A stretch of DNA of 64,000 bases from Amycolatopsis azurea DSM 43854. Its GTDB lineage: Bacteria > Actinomycetota > Actinomycetes > Mycobacteriales > Pseudonocardiaceae. The position numbers were made by a program, and so were the translations under genes. The number at the start of each line of letters is the position of its first letter. The first letter of the stretch is position 1. This document shows positions 1-9,925 of the stretch, one piece after another. The notes below the pieces were generated by a model that worked only from the letters and a program-made list of their open reading frames with translations, was not told where the DNA came from and searched no databases. The stretch lies in the NCBI RefSeq assembly GCF_001995215.1, contig NZ_MUXN01000018.1:8142-72141 (forward strand), given 5' to 3'.

Positions 1-20
1 CATTTAGAGGACTAACTGCG
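1..20. repeat. Partial arm of the TCCTCTG palindrome family
   Basis: The reverse complement reads GCAGTTAGTCCTCTAAATG. It matches one arm of the 62-bp palindrome seen complete at 21704-21765. The rest lies outside the window. It sits directly behind the stop codon of the DUF305 gene, the usual position for this family here. Confidence 0.5.
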
Positions 21-620
21 TTATTGGCCGGGAACCAGGGTCCGGATCTGCTGGACCTCGCCGGTGCGCGAGTCCATGATCCGCTGGGCCAAGGCCTTCG
101 AGCCGGGGTTCTTGCCGTCCTTCAGTTCGGTCCTCGCCAGCGCGACCCCGTTGTGCTGGTGCGCGACGAAGATGTCGGCGAAGTCGAGGGTGAACTCCTG
201 ACCATCCTTTTTGGACAGTGCGTCGAGCAGGCCCTTGTCCGTGAGCCCGTCGCCACCGTGATGGTGGTGCGCGTTCGGGTCCATGGAGCCCGTCTCGGGC
301 TTGCCCCAGTTCTTCAGCCAGTTCCGCATGTCGGTGCTCTCGGTCTGCTGCGTCGCCTCGATGGCGGCGGCGAGATCCTTGAGCTCCTGTTTCTGCGCCT
401 GCTTGGTCTTCACCAGCTTGACGATCTCCACGCCCTGGCTGTTGTGGGCGAGCATCATCTGCAGGAACATCACGTCGGCGTCGTTGTAGTCGGCGGACGC
501 CGGTGCGGCCGACTGGGGGACCGGGGAGAGCGGCGCGCCGGCGGTGGTGGGTGAGCCATCACCGGCCCCGCAGCCCGCGAGGGCCACGAGACCGGCGACG
601 AGAACGAGGGCCAGCTTCAC
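21..620 (-). CDS. DUF305 lipoprotein, candidate copper-binding partner of the LPMO
   Basis: This is a 199-residue exported lipoprotein. The hydrophobic leader ends in lipobox LAGC with Cys17. A Ser/Pro/Ala-rich linker follows, then a DUF305 (ferritin-like) domain from about residue 45. Potential metal ligands are plentiful: Met51, Met55, Met56 and His59 in the first helix, Met98, Met113, four consecutive His at 118-121, then His154 and His156. DUF305 proteins such as cyanobacterial CopM bind copper; that is family knowledge, not shown here. The start is GTG at 620 with Shine-Dalgarno AAGGAGGA, which overlaps the TAA stop of the upstream LPMO gene, so translation is probably coupled. A role in delivering or guarding copper for the LPMO is inference. 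Confidence 0.85.
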   Translation of the reverse strand: MKLALVLVAGLVALAGCGAGDGSPTTAGAPLSPVPQSAAPASADYNDADVMFLQMMLAHNSQGVEIVKLVKTKQAQKQELKDLAAAIEATQQTESTDMRNWLKNWGKPETGSMDPNAHHHHGGDGLTDKGLLDALSKKDGQEFTLDFADIFVAHQHNGVALARTELKDGKNPGSKALAQRIMDSRTGEVQQIRTLVPGQ

Positions 621-633
621 TGGCGAGTCCTCC

Positions 634-1383
634 TTACTGCCGGGTCCACAGTGCGGGGGTGTTCGGCGGTTCCCAGCCTTGGATCGCCGTGTGCGCCAGC
701 TGGCAGCGGTAGGTCGCGCCGTCGTAGGTCACCGTGCTGCCGACCGCGTAGGCCGTCCCGGCCGCCCACGTGCCGCCGGTGGGCGGGTTGGTGGTGCTGC
801 TCGGCGGGTTCGACGTCGAGGGCGGGTTGCTGGTGGTCGGCGGGTTGCTGGTGGGCGGGGTGCCGCCGCCGATCTGCAGGTCGATGCAGCTGTAGAAGGC
901 CATCGGCGTGTCCGCGATGTTCCAGATGGCGAGCACCTTCTGACGTCCGCTGAAGCCGTTCAGGCTCACCGTGTGGGACGTCGGGTCCTTCGGCGCGGAG
1001 TTGTTCCCGCTGATGTCGGCGATCTTGGTGCCGCCGATGTAGTACTCGTAGTTCGTGGTCCGGTGGTAGGCGGTGAACTTCCAGTTGAAGGTCACGCTGT
1101 TGCCGACCGAAGCGGCGGGCCACGGCTTCGATTCGTCGTTGAGCTGCGCGAACCCGGGAAGGCCGCCGTTGCAGCTGCGGAGCCCCTTGGGGCCCTCGAC
1201 GCTCTGGGGTTCGTAGACGATGCTGCCGCAGCCCGAAACCTTGCCCTGGGCGCAGTTCGCCTGGCGGCTGGGCGGGGACAGCACGTAGCCGTGGGCGCTG
1301 GCCACCTGCGGGATGGCCACGATGGCGATCGGGGCGAGGATCGCACCGGCGGCGGCTGCCACGAGCTTGCGTTTGACGGTCAT
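634..1383 (-). CDS. Secreted AA10 lytic polysaccharide monooxygenase with CBM5/12
   Basis: This 249-residue copper enzyme would cleave chitin (or cellulose) oxidatively outside the cell. The Sec signal ends at ASA before His31, so mature His1 forms half of the copper histidine brace. The second brace His is probably His107 (in TAYH). The AA10 domain spans about 31-170 and keeps the conserved GYVLSPPSRQ start and paired Cys. A Pro/Thr/Ser/Asn-rich linker (about 172-203) with repeated NPP units leads to a C-terminal CBM5/12 chitin-binding module (about 204-249, Trp-rich). A perfect DasR-type core lies 49 bp upstream. The DUF305 lipoprotein gene follows in the same direction with its ribosome site on this gene's stop codon. 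Confidence 0.93.
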   Translation of the reverse strand: MTVKRKLVAAAAGAILAPIAIVAIPQVASAHGYVLSPPSRQANCAQGKVSGCGSIVYEPQSVEGPKGLRSCNGGLPGFAQLNDESKPWPAASVGNSVTFNWKFTAYHRTTNYEYYIGGTKIADISGNNSAPKDPTSHTVSLNGFSGRQKVLAIWNIADTPMAFYSCIDLQIGGGTPPTSNPPTTSNPPSTSNPPSSTTNPPTGGTWAAGTAYAVGSTVTYDGATYRCQLAHTAIQGWEPPNTPALWTRQ

Positions 1384-1432
1384 GCCGGCTCCTGGGGATG
1401 GAACGACGGTGTTCCCGTGAGGGGGAGCAATG

Positions 1433-1444
1433 TGGTCTAGACCA
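1433..1444. promoter_or_regulatory. DasR-responsive element (dre) upstream of the LPMO
   Basis: TGGTCTAGACCA is a perfect 12-bp palindrome. It equals the core of the DasR consensus A(C/G)TGGTCTAGACCA(G/C)T known from Streptomyces. It lies 49 bp upstream of the LPMO ATG, where a repressor responsive to aminosugar phosphates would act. A second such site lies before nagA at 40534-40547. dasR itself is not in the window. Confidence 0.88.
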
Positions 1445-1545
1445 TAAATCCGCCGGTGACCGCGGTCAATGATTCGCAGACCTACTGCTGCGTCGAGCCC
1501 AGGTAGAACAGCCGAACGGCCTAATACGAACGAAGCATCGTCAGC

Positions 1546-2787
1546 TCAGTCCAAGGTGAACGGGTCGTATTTGATCCGGGCCAGATCCGTTCCGGCGGCG
1601 AGCAGTTTCGCGATCGTCGCGCGGATCATCGACGGTGAGCCGGCGACGAACACGTCCCGCTCCTTCCAGGCGCCGCGCTGCGTGACCGCGGTGGCCAGCG
1701 TGCCGCGGTCGCCGCCGGCGATGGTGCCTTCCTCGGTCACCGGGGTCACCGTGAGCCAAGGGGAGGTGACGGCCAGCCCGCGCAGGTGGTCGAGCGCGTA
1801 GAGGTCGTCCGGCCGGTGCCCGCCGAAGAACAGGTGCACCGGCGGGTTGTTCTTCCAGCGTGACATCTCGTCGAGCAGGGCGAGCATCGGCGCGATGCCG
1901 GTGCCACCGCCGATCATCAGCAGCGGACGGCTTTCAGTGTGGTGCACCGAAAGCGCGCCGAGCGACGGGCCGAGGCGCCAGACGTCGCCGAACCGGGTGT
2001 GGTGGACGATCGTGCGCGAGACCCAGCCGCCGCGCACGGCGTGCACGTGGAACTCCAGCAGCCCGTTGTCGTGCGGCGCGGTCGCGGGCGAGAGGTACCG
2101 CCACATCCGGGGCCGCTGCGGGACCTCGACGCTGACGTAGCCGCCGGCCCGGTACGGGAGCGGCTGGTCGGTGCGCACCTTGACGACGGCGACGTCGCGC
2201 GACACCAGCCGGTGCTCGACGACGGGCGCCTTCCACCACGCGGGCCCGGTCTCCTTGCCCGCGGCGTCGCGCATGGTCTTCGAAATGACGCCGTAGGCGG
2301 TGACCCAGGCATCCTCCACATCGGGCGTCCAGCCGTCTTTCAAGAACCTTTTCAACGTGGCGATCAACGCGACACCGACCGCGTCGTAATGCCGGCCGAG
2401 GACGTCGAACTTCCGGTGATCCCGGCCGAGCTGACTGAGGAAGGTGGTCAGTTCTTCTGGCCGGTCCACCATCTGCACGACGTAGACGAGCGCGCGCAGT
2501 AAACGATTCCTTTGGGTGGCCATGTTGATCGGGAACAACGCCCTGGTGTCCGGCGAAACGGAGAAAAGCGCCCCGTAGAAGTACTGGGACAGCTCGTCGG
2601 CCTTCGTTTCGACGGCGGCGAAACTCGTCCGGACGAGCTTCGCCATCTGGACGGTCTTGTCCACCGTCGGCGTTTCGATCAAGGGTGGAACGGGAATCGG
2701 TGAAGATCTGGACGAACTGGGTGGATGCTCGTACTTCACTGTTTCGGCAGTCATGGGTGAACGATTTTCTCCAGTTGGATCGGGCAT
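1546..2787 (-). CDS. Class II flavohemoprotein-like globin-oxidoreductase (copy 1)
   Basis: A 413-residue cytoplasmic protein with an N-terminal globin domain (about 42-180), then an FAD-binding and an NAD(P)-binding ferredoxin-reductase domain. The likely proximal haem ligand is His124 in GRDHRKF, and Tyr71 sits at the B10-like position. The flavin region has RYLSPA and the nucleotide region has GGGTGIAP. The CGP motif near the C-terminus is replaced by AGSPSMI. These features resemble the type II flavohemoglobins of mycobacteria (Rv0385-like) more than NO-dioxygenase Hmp. Start chosen at ATG 2787, because GGAG lies six bases upstream; further starts exist at 2856, 2808 and 2754. The next gene upstream is a close paralog. 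The substrate is unknown; NO, D-lactate or quinone electron transfer are options. Confidence 0.82.
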   Translation of the reverse strand: MPDPTGENRSPMTAETVKYEHPPSSSRSSPIPVPPLIETPTVDKTVQMAKLVRTSFAAVETKADELSQYFYGALFSVSPDTRALFPINMATQRNRLLRALVYVVQMVDRPEELTTFLSQLGRDHRKFDVLGRHYDAVGVALIATLKRFLKDGWTPDVEDAWVTAYGVISKTMRDAAGKETGPAWWKAPVVEHRLVSRDVAVVKVRTDQPLPYRAGGYVSVEVPQRPRMWRYLSPATAPHDNGLLEFHVHAVRGGWVSRTIVHHTRFGDVWRLGPSLGALSVHHTESRPLLMIGGGTGIAPMLALLDEMSRWKNNPPVHLFFGGHRPDDLYALDHLRGLAVTSPWLTVTPVTEEGTIAGGDRGTLATAVTQRGAWKERDVFVAGSPSMIRATIAKLLAAGTDLARIKYDPFTLD

Positions 2788-2991
2788 ATTCTCCAGACCC
2801 GATGTCATCGTGCTTGTTTCCCCGAGGGGTCTCGACTGTAGGCCCGAAAGTCGCAAAAGGATCCACGAATGGTTGTTTCCCGCTCGAACGGAGCAAACGA
2901 TATACGCGCCGTCAACCCCCTCTGGCCCTCAGTGAAAGTGATCAAGCAGGACGGGTTTTCCCTTGTTCACCAGTGGTTTTCGCCAGTTTCC

Positions 2992-3030
2992 GGAGAAAGT
3001 GTGATCCCCCGATCGGGTGGCGTTTTCTCC
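2992..3030. terminator. Hairpin in the 320-bp gap between the two flavohemoprotein genes
   Basis: GGAGAAA (2992-2998) pairs with TTTCTCC (3024-3030), and the interior holds the 10-bp palindrome CCCGATCGGG. It lies 78 bp beyond the stop of the 3108-4313 gene and 205 bp before the start of the downstream gene. A spaced inverted repeat TACCGT-N8-ACGGTA (3036-3055) is next to it and could be an operator. No other gene is visible in 2788-3107. Confidence 0.4.
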
Positions 3031-3107
3031 GTGATTACCGTGTCACGTAACGGTATGCCGCCGACGACTGATCACCATTGCGGAATCGAATTCGGGCCGG
3101 ACGCGAC

Positions 3108-4313
3108 CTAGTCGATGGTGAAGGGGTCGTACGCGATCTGGTCGAGCGCGCTGCCCGCGACCAGCATCCGGGACACCGTCGCCCGGATCATCGCGGGCGA
3201 ACCGGCGACGAGGATCCGATGGCCCGGCCAGGATCCTTGCTGTGTAACGGCTTCCGCGAGGGTGCCCTGGACGCAGCCGGGAGCTTCGTCACCGTGCTCG
3301 ATGACCGGGGTCACGGTGAGCCACGGGTTCGTGGCCGCGAGGGCGCGCAACTCGTCGAGGTCGTAAAGGTCCTCACGCGACGGTCCGCCGTAGAACAGCT
3401 GGACCTTCGGGTTCTCGCCCCATTGCGCGAGGTCGTCCAGAATGGCGCGCAGCGGCGCGATGCCGGTGCCGCCCGCGATCATCAGCACGCCGCGGCCGTC
3501 GGTGCGATCCACGGCGAGCCTGCCGAGCGGCGGCCCCAGCCGCCAGACGTCGCCCGGTTGCGTGTGGCTCACGATGGCGCGGGACACCCAGCCGCCGTCG
3601 ACGGCGCGCACGTGGAACTCGATGCCGCCGTCCTCGCGCGGCGCGTTCGCCGGGGACAGATAGCGCCAGAGCCTGGGCCGCTGCGGTACTTCCACGCTCA
3701 TGTACTGGCCCGGCTGATACGGCACCGGGAATTCGGGCTGGACGCGGACCAGGGCGAGATCCCAGGTGAGCCGCCGGTGTTCGAGCACGGTGGCCGACCA
3801 CGACGCCGGGTTGACGTCGGCCGCGGCGGCCTCCTGCATCGCGCGGGCGACGATGGTGAACGCCTCCGCCCAGGCCCGTTCGACCTCCGGTGTCCAGTCC
3901 GGACCGAGGTGGTTCTTGAGTGAGGCGAGCAGCGCGGTGCCGACGGCCTCGTAGTGCCGCGGGATGACGCCGAACTTGCGGTGGTCGCGGCCGAGCTGGG
4001 TCAGGAACGGCACGAGGTCGTCCGGCCGGTCGACCATCTGCACGATGTGGACCAGCGCGCGCACCAGCCTGCCGCGCTGGACCTCCATGTTGATCGGGAA
4101 GAAGTCGCGGGTGGCCGGCGCGAGGGTGAACAGCATCCCGTAGAAGAACTGGGAGATCTCCGGGATGAACGGTTCCGATTTCGCCCAGGTGTCACGGATG
4201 AGCCGCACCATCGCGGTGACCGCGGGCGGGGCTTCTCGTGGCGCCGACGACCGGGGTACCGGGCTGACCGCGTCGGCCGTCACGGGCTGGGAGTCGCTGA
4301 TCGGGAAGCGCAT
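3108..4313 (-). CDS. Class II flavohemoprotein-like globin-oxidoreductase (copy 2)
   Basis: A 401-residue paralog of the 1546-2787 gene with the same order: globin (about 32-165), FAD and NAD(P) domains. The putative proximal haem ligand is His111 in GRDHRKF and Tyr58 is B10-like. The reductase half has RYLSPAN, AGGTGIAP and AGSPAMI, and both proteins end in YDPFT(L/I)D. The two copies differ most at the N-terminus, which is a poorly conserved Pro/Ser/Ala tail in both. The 320-bp gap with its own hairpin suggests separate promoters rather than simple cotranscription. A MarR regulator is divergent across a 269-bp upstream region and is a candidate controller. The reaction is not predictable from the sequence alone. 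Confidence 0.82.
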   Translation of the reverse strand: MRFPISDSQPVTADAVSPVPRSSAPREAPPAVTAMVRLIRDTWAKSEPFIPEISQFFYGMLFTLAPATRDFFPINMEVQRGRLVRALVHIVQMVDRPDDLVPFLTQLGRDHRKFGVIPRHYEAVGTALLASLKNHLGPDWTPEVERAWAEAFTIVARAMQEAAAADVNPASWSATVLEHRRLTWDLALVRVQPEFPVPYQPGQYMSVEVPQRPRLWRYLSPANAPREDGGIEFHVRAVDGGWVSRAIVSHTQPGDVWRLGPPLGRLAVDRTDGRGVLMIAGGTGIAPLRAILDDLAQWGENPKVQLFYGGPSREDLYDLDELRALAATNPWLTVTPVIEHGDEAPGCVQGTLAEAVTQQGSWPGHRILVAGSPAMIRATVSRMLVAGSALDQIAYDPFTID

Positions 4314-4523
4314 ACCGGAAGAGAGTTTCCCAGGTTCACGGACGAGTGACCACTGGAGAAGAATTCACGGACCATTCACCTCTCCGGTCAGTGGCTGTCG
4401 GCCGGTCGGCTGGTTCCGGCTCGTCCGCGAGACTAGTCGCCGAGAGCCCTATTGCCCGCATCGTTGCTCCGGACGGGTGTACTCGGATCCGCCCGGCAGT
4501 GGGCGATCTCACGAGGTAAATAG

Positions 4524-4565
4524 TTGTCTTACGCAAGCGTCGCCGAATAAAGTTGTACTGTACAA
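4524..4565. promoter_or_regulatory. Candidate MarR operator pair in the divergent promoter
   Basis: TTGTACTGTACAA (4553-4565) is a perfect odd-centred palindrome 18 bp before the MarR start. TTGTCTTACGCAA (4524-4536) has the same TTGT...CAA frame 29 bp upstream, close to three helical turns. This placement suits autoregulation, perhaps with control of the divergent flavohemoprotein. The rest of 4314-4582 contains no gene. Confidence 0.55.
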
Positions 4566-4582
4566 GTAGCCGGGAGGCACCG

Positions 4583-5047
4583 ATGAGCTCCGCCGACGAC
4601 GCCAGGGTCGAACTGATGCGTGAGCTGAAGGCCGCCTCCCAGCTGCAGCACGCTTGGATAATGCAGGCCTGGCAGGACGACCCCGGGCTGCATCCGGCCG
4701 CCGCCATGCTGCTTTCCGATCTGGCAAAGCACGGCGAGGCACGCCCTTCGGAACTCGCCAAACGACGCTTTGTGGATCTTTCGGTCGTGAGTCGTCAAAT
4801 CTCCCAGCTGTCCGCGGCGGGGATGGTCGACCGCCGTCCCGCGCCCGAGGACGGCCGCGCGTCGATCATCAGCATCTCCGAACGGGGCCGCGAGGAACTG
4901 GGGCGACGGCGGGCCGGCTATCTGAAGTTCATGGAGCGCGCGCTCGGCGATTGGGACGACGAAAAGGTCGTCGAACTGACCACGCGCCTGGCGGAGATGA
5001 ACACCGATGTCCGCGCGGCCCTCGGCGGCCGCACCTGCCCCGTCTGA
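4583..5047 (+). CDS. MarR-family winged-helix regulator
   Basis: A 154-residue regulator. The winged helix-turn-helix lies at about 38-105 (DLAKHGEARPSELAKR as scaffold helices, then SVVSRQISQLSAAG as recognition helix, and a wing with DGRAS). Dimerisation helices lie at both ends. The start is ATG 4583 with GGGAGG at 4572-4577; an in-frame ATG at 4553 lies inside the operator palindrome and has no ribosome site. It is divergent from the flavohemoprotein gene and 75 bp ahead of an MFS gene, so it may control either or both. The ligand is unknown. Confidence 0.85.
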   Translation: MSSADDARVELMRELKAASQLQHAWIMQAWQDDPGLHPAAAMLLSDLAKHGEARPSELAKRRFVDLSVVSRQISQLSAAGMVDRRPAPEDGRASIISISERGREELGRRRAGYLKFMERALGDWDDEKVVELTTRLAEMNTDVRAALGGRTCPV

Positions 5048-5122
5048 GGGGTTTTGTTGCTACCCGCCGGTCTTGACTGAACGGACCTTTCGTAGCGCCG
5101 TCACGCCGGTAGCGTCGAAGAC

Positions 5123-6307
5123 GTGCGGAGCAGGGTCGCGTTGCTGGTCGCGTTGGGAATCGACAACTTCGGCTCGGGACTCTTCCTCCCGCTGGGCCTC
5201 GTCTTCGTCATCCGTGTGGTGGGTCTCCCACTGGTCCAGGCGGGGGCCGCGGTCACGCTCGGTGCACTGGCCGGGCTGCTCGTCCCCGCGTTCGCCGGGC
5301 GGCTCGTCGACCTGATCGGCGCGCGGACGGTGATGATCTGCGCCCACGTCCTGCAAGCCGCCGGAGTGAGCGCTTTCCTGCTCGCCGACGGTTTCGTCGG
5401 CGTCGTCTGCGCGTCGGTCATGCTCGCGTCGGGGCAACAGTTGTTCTACAGCTCGCAGTTCTCGCTCATCGCCGACGTCGCCGGCGAAGGACCGAAGGAC
5501 CGGCCGTTCGCCGAAGCCGCGATGGTGCGCTCCGCGGGCTTCGGGCTGGGCGGGCTCGCAGCGGCCGGGCTGCTGGTGTGGATCGGGCGCGAGGGCCTGT
5601 ACGTCGCCGTGATGGTCGACGTCGCCACCTTCGTCGTCGCCGCGGCCATCCTTTCGACACTGGTGACGCCGGTCCAGCGGTGCCCGAGGCGGCTTTCGGG
5701 GCCCGCGCGGGTCTGGCGGAACCGCCCGTACCTGGCCCTGATCGTGTTCAGCGGGCTCTTCGCGCTGACGATGGACTTCTTCCTCATCGGGATGCCGGTG
5801 TACGTCTTCAACGCCTTGCACGGGCCGCGGTGGCTGCCCGGCGCGATCATCGCGCTGCTCACCGTCGTCACCAGTCTGGGTGGAGTCGTCGGGCTGCGGC
5901 TCACCCGGAGACTGACCCGGATCGCGGCGATGCGCACGGGTTCGGCGCTGTTCGCGGTGTGGTGCCTGGCGTGCCTCCTGGTGGTGTTCGTGCCGAAGGT
6001 CTTCCAGCCGGTCTACCTGCTCGCCGCGACCCTCGTGCTCGCGGCGGGCGATCTCGCGTTCGGTCCGCGGTCCGGCGCGCTGGCCGAAGCCGCGGCGCCG
6101 CCGGAGGCGCGGGGCCGCTATCTGGCGGCCTTCCAATACGCGTTCACGCTCGCCGCGGTGATCGCTCCGGCCGTCGTCGCGCTGTTCTCCGTGGCAGTGT
6201 GGATCCCGTGGGTGCTCGTGGCCGCGTGCGCCTGCGCGGCCGTCGTCGGGCTCGGCCGGGTGGGCCCGCGCCTGCCCGCGGAGGCCGTCTCGCCGACGGG
6301 AGGCTGA
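5123..6307 (+). CDS. MFS transporter
   Basis: A 394-residue integral membrane protein with about 12 predicted hydrophobic helices, starting almost at once after a short MRSRV N-terminus. Basic loops in the middle and the general layout fit the major facilitator superfamily, of the small-molecule efflux kind seen in actinomycetes. The start is GTG 5123; no strong Shine-Dalgarno is visible, so initiation may be leaderless or weak. It follows the MarR gene by 75 bp in the same orientation, and MarR proteins often control adjacent efflux pumps. The substrate is not predictable. Confidence 0.75.
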   Translation: MRSRVALLVALGIDNFGSGLFLPLGLVFVIRVVGLPLVQAGAAVTLGALAGLLVPAFAGRLVDLIGARTVMICAHVLQAAGVSAFLLADGFVGVVCASVMLASGQQLFYSSQFSLIADVAGEGPKDRPFAEAAMVRSAGFGLGGLAAAGLLVWIGREGLYVAVMVDVATFVVAAAILSTLVTPVQRCPRRLSGPARVWRNRPYLALIVFSGLFALTMDFFLIGMPVYVFNALHGPRWLPGAIIALLTVVTSLGGVVGLRLTRRLTRIAAMRTGSALFAVWCLACLLVVFVPKVFQPVYLLAATLVLAAGDLAFGPRSGALAEAAAPPEARGRYLAAFQYAFTLAAVIAPAVVALFSVAVWIPWVLVAACACAAVVGLGRVGPRLPAEAVSPTGG

Positions 6308-6352
6308 ACTTTTCTCAAGTTGAGCGGAACAGACTCAACTTTTCTGACGTTG
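6304..6352. promoter_or_regulatory. HAIR-like inverted repeat and 19-bp direct repeats upstream of clpB
   Basis: AAGTTGAG (6317-6324) and CTCAACTT (6334-6341) form a perfect inverted repeat. Read as GTTGAGC-N7-ACTCAAC it resembles the HspR HAIR element CTTGAGT-N7-ACTCAAG. Superimposed on it, CTGAACTTTTCTCAAGTTG (6304-6322) and CTCAACTTTTCTGACGTTG (6334-6352) form a direct repeat with 16 of 19 identities at a 30-bp period. CTCAAGTTGAG is also a small palindrome. The cluster starts on the last codons of the MFS gene and ends 44 bp before clpB, consistent with heat-shock repression. Confidence 0.6.
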
Positions 6353-6396
6353 TACCCATCGACAAGAACTTCGCAGGACCTAGTACGAGGTGAGGG

Positions 6397-8994
<2,598 letters not shown>

Positions 8995-9029
8995 CGTGGG
9001 CTGAAGGGGCCCATCGCCGCATAAGAAGG

Positions 9030-9078
9030 GCTGAAGGGGACTTTCCCCGCATGGGATGCGGGGAAAGTCCCCTTCAGC
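9030..9078. repeat. Perfect 23-bp-stem palindrome behind clpB
   Basis: The arms GCTGAAGGGGACTTTCCCCG...(9030-9052) and their exact complement (9056-9078) flank a GGG loop. A degraded extra arm beginning GGGCTGAAGGGG lies just upstream at about 8999. It probably serves as transcription end for clpB. It resembles the palindromes at 30886 and 49510 in design, with nested short inverted repeats around a GGGG/CCCC core. Confidence 0.8.
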
Positions 9079-9214
9079 CTCCTTGGCGACACGGCGATTT
9101 GTCGACGTTTCGCGGCGTCTTTCGTGTTCTTTCCCGGGCCCGGCACCGAAAGGGGGGCGCGACACGGCGCCCGGCGATCACATCCGGTGAGGGCAGGGGG
9201 ATACCCTGACCGGC

Positions 9215-9925
9215 GTGGGTATTCCGGCGTGGATCTGGTTCGTCATCGCCGCCGTCGCCTTGGTGGCGGGGCTGGCGCTGCTCGCGGCCGACCGGGCGAA
9301 GGAGGGCTCGCGCAATCGCGAGCGAATGCGCTGGGCCGAGCTTCGCGGCTGGCAGTTCGTCGAAGAGGACGAACGCTTGCCGAAGCAGTGGTCCAACGGC
9401 GCGATCGGGTACTTCGGCGCCCAGATGGCGGTCAACGTCGTGGCCGGGTCCACCTTCACCTCCGACGGGCGGCGCCCCGTCTTCATCTTCGACATCGAGT
9501 CCGAGGGACAGATCCCGGCGGTCGTCGTCGCCGTGCGCTGCAACCGCGTGCACGAGACGCCGCTGGAGATGTGGCTGTCCAGCGTGCCGTTCCAGCGCGA
9601 GGACATGCCCGAGATGCTCGGCCCGATCGGCCAGCGCTACGCCTTCGCGAACGACTCCGAGGGCGCCCGCAAGGTGATCACGCAGGAACTCGTCGACGCG
9701 GCCGACTCGCTCGGCGGCGACGTCGGCGTGGCGTGGCTGGAGAACGAGTGGGTGCTCGCGAGCGTCGCCCCGAACGCCGGGCCGTCGCGGCTCGAGCGGC
9801 TGCTGCGCGACCTCGGCGAGATCGCCGACATCGTGGACCCGTTCGACGAGGAGTACGACAACGCCTCGACTCCCGGCCGCCACTGGCAGGCCGACGCTCC
9901 CGAGGACATCGAGCCTCAGGGCTAG
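9215..9925 (+). CDS. Membrane-anchored conserved hypothetical protein
   Basis: A 236-residue protein with a single N-terminal transmembrane helix (about 5-24) followed by a charged RAKEGSRNRERMR stretch, so most of the chain is probably cytoplasmic. The soluble part has no domain I can name. It contains alternating strands (FIFDIESE, AVVVAVRC) and a DIVDPFDEEYDN tail. The start is GTG 9215. Its TAG stop overlaps the stop of the convergent gene by four bases (CTAG, 9922-9925). Function unknown. Confidence 0.7.
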   Translation: MGIPAWIWFVIAAVALVAGLALLAADRAKEGSRNRERMRWAELRGWQFVEEDERLPKQWSNGAIGYFGAQMAVNVVAGSTFTSDGRRPVFIFDIESEGQIPAVVVAVRCNRVHETPLEMWLSSVPFQREDMPEMLGPIGQRYAFANDSEGARKVITQELVDAADSLGGDVGVAWLENEWVLASVAPNAGPSRLERLLRDLGEIADIVDPFDEEYDNASTPGRHWQADAPEDIEPQG

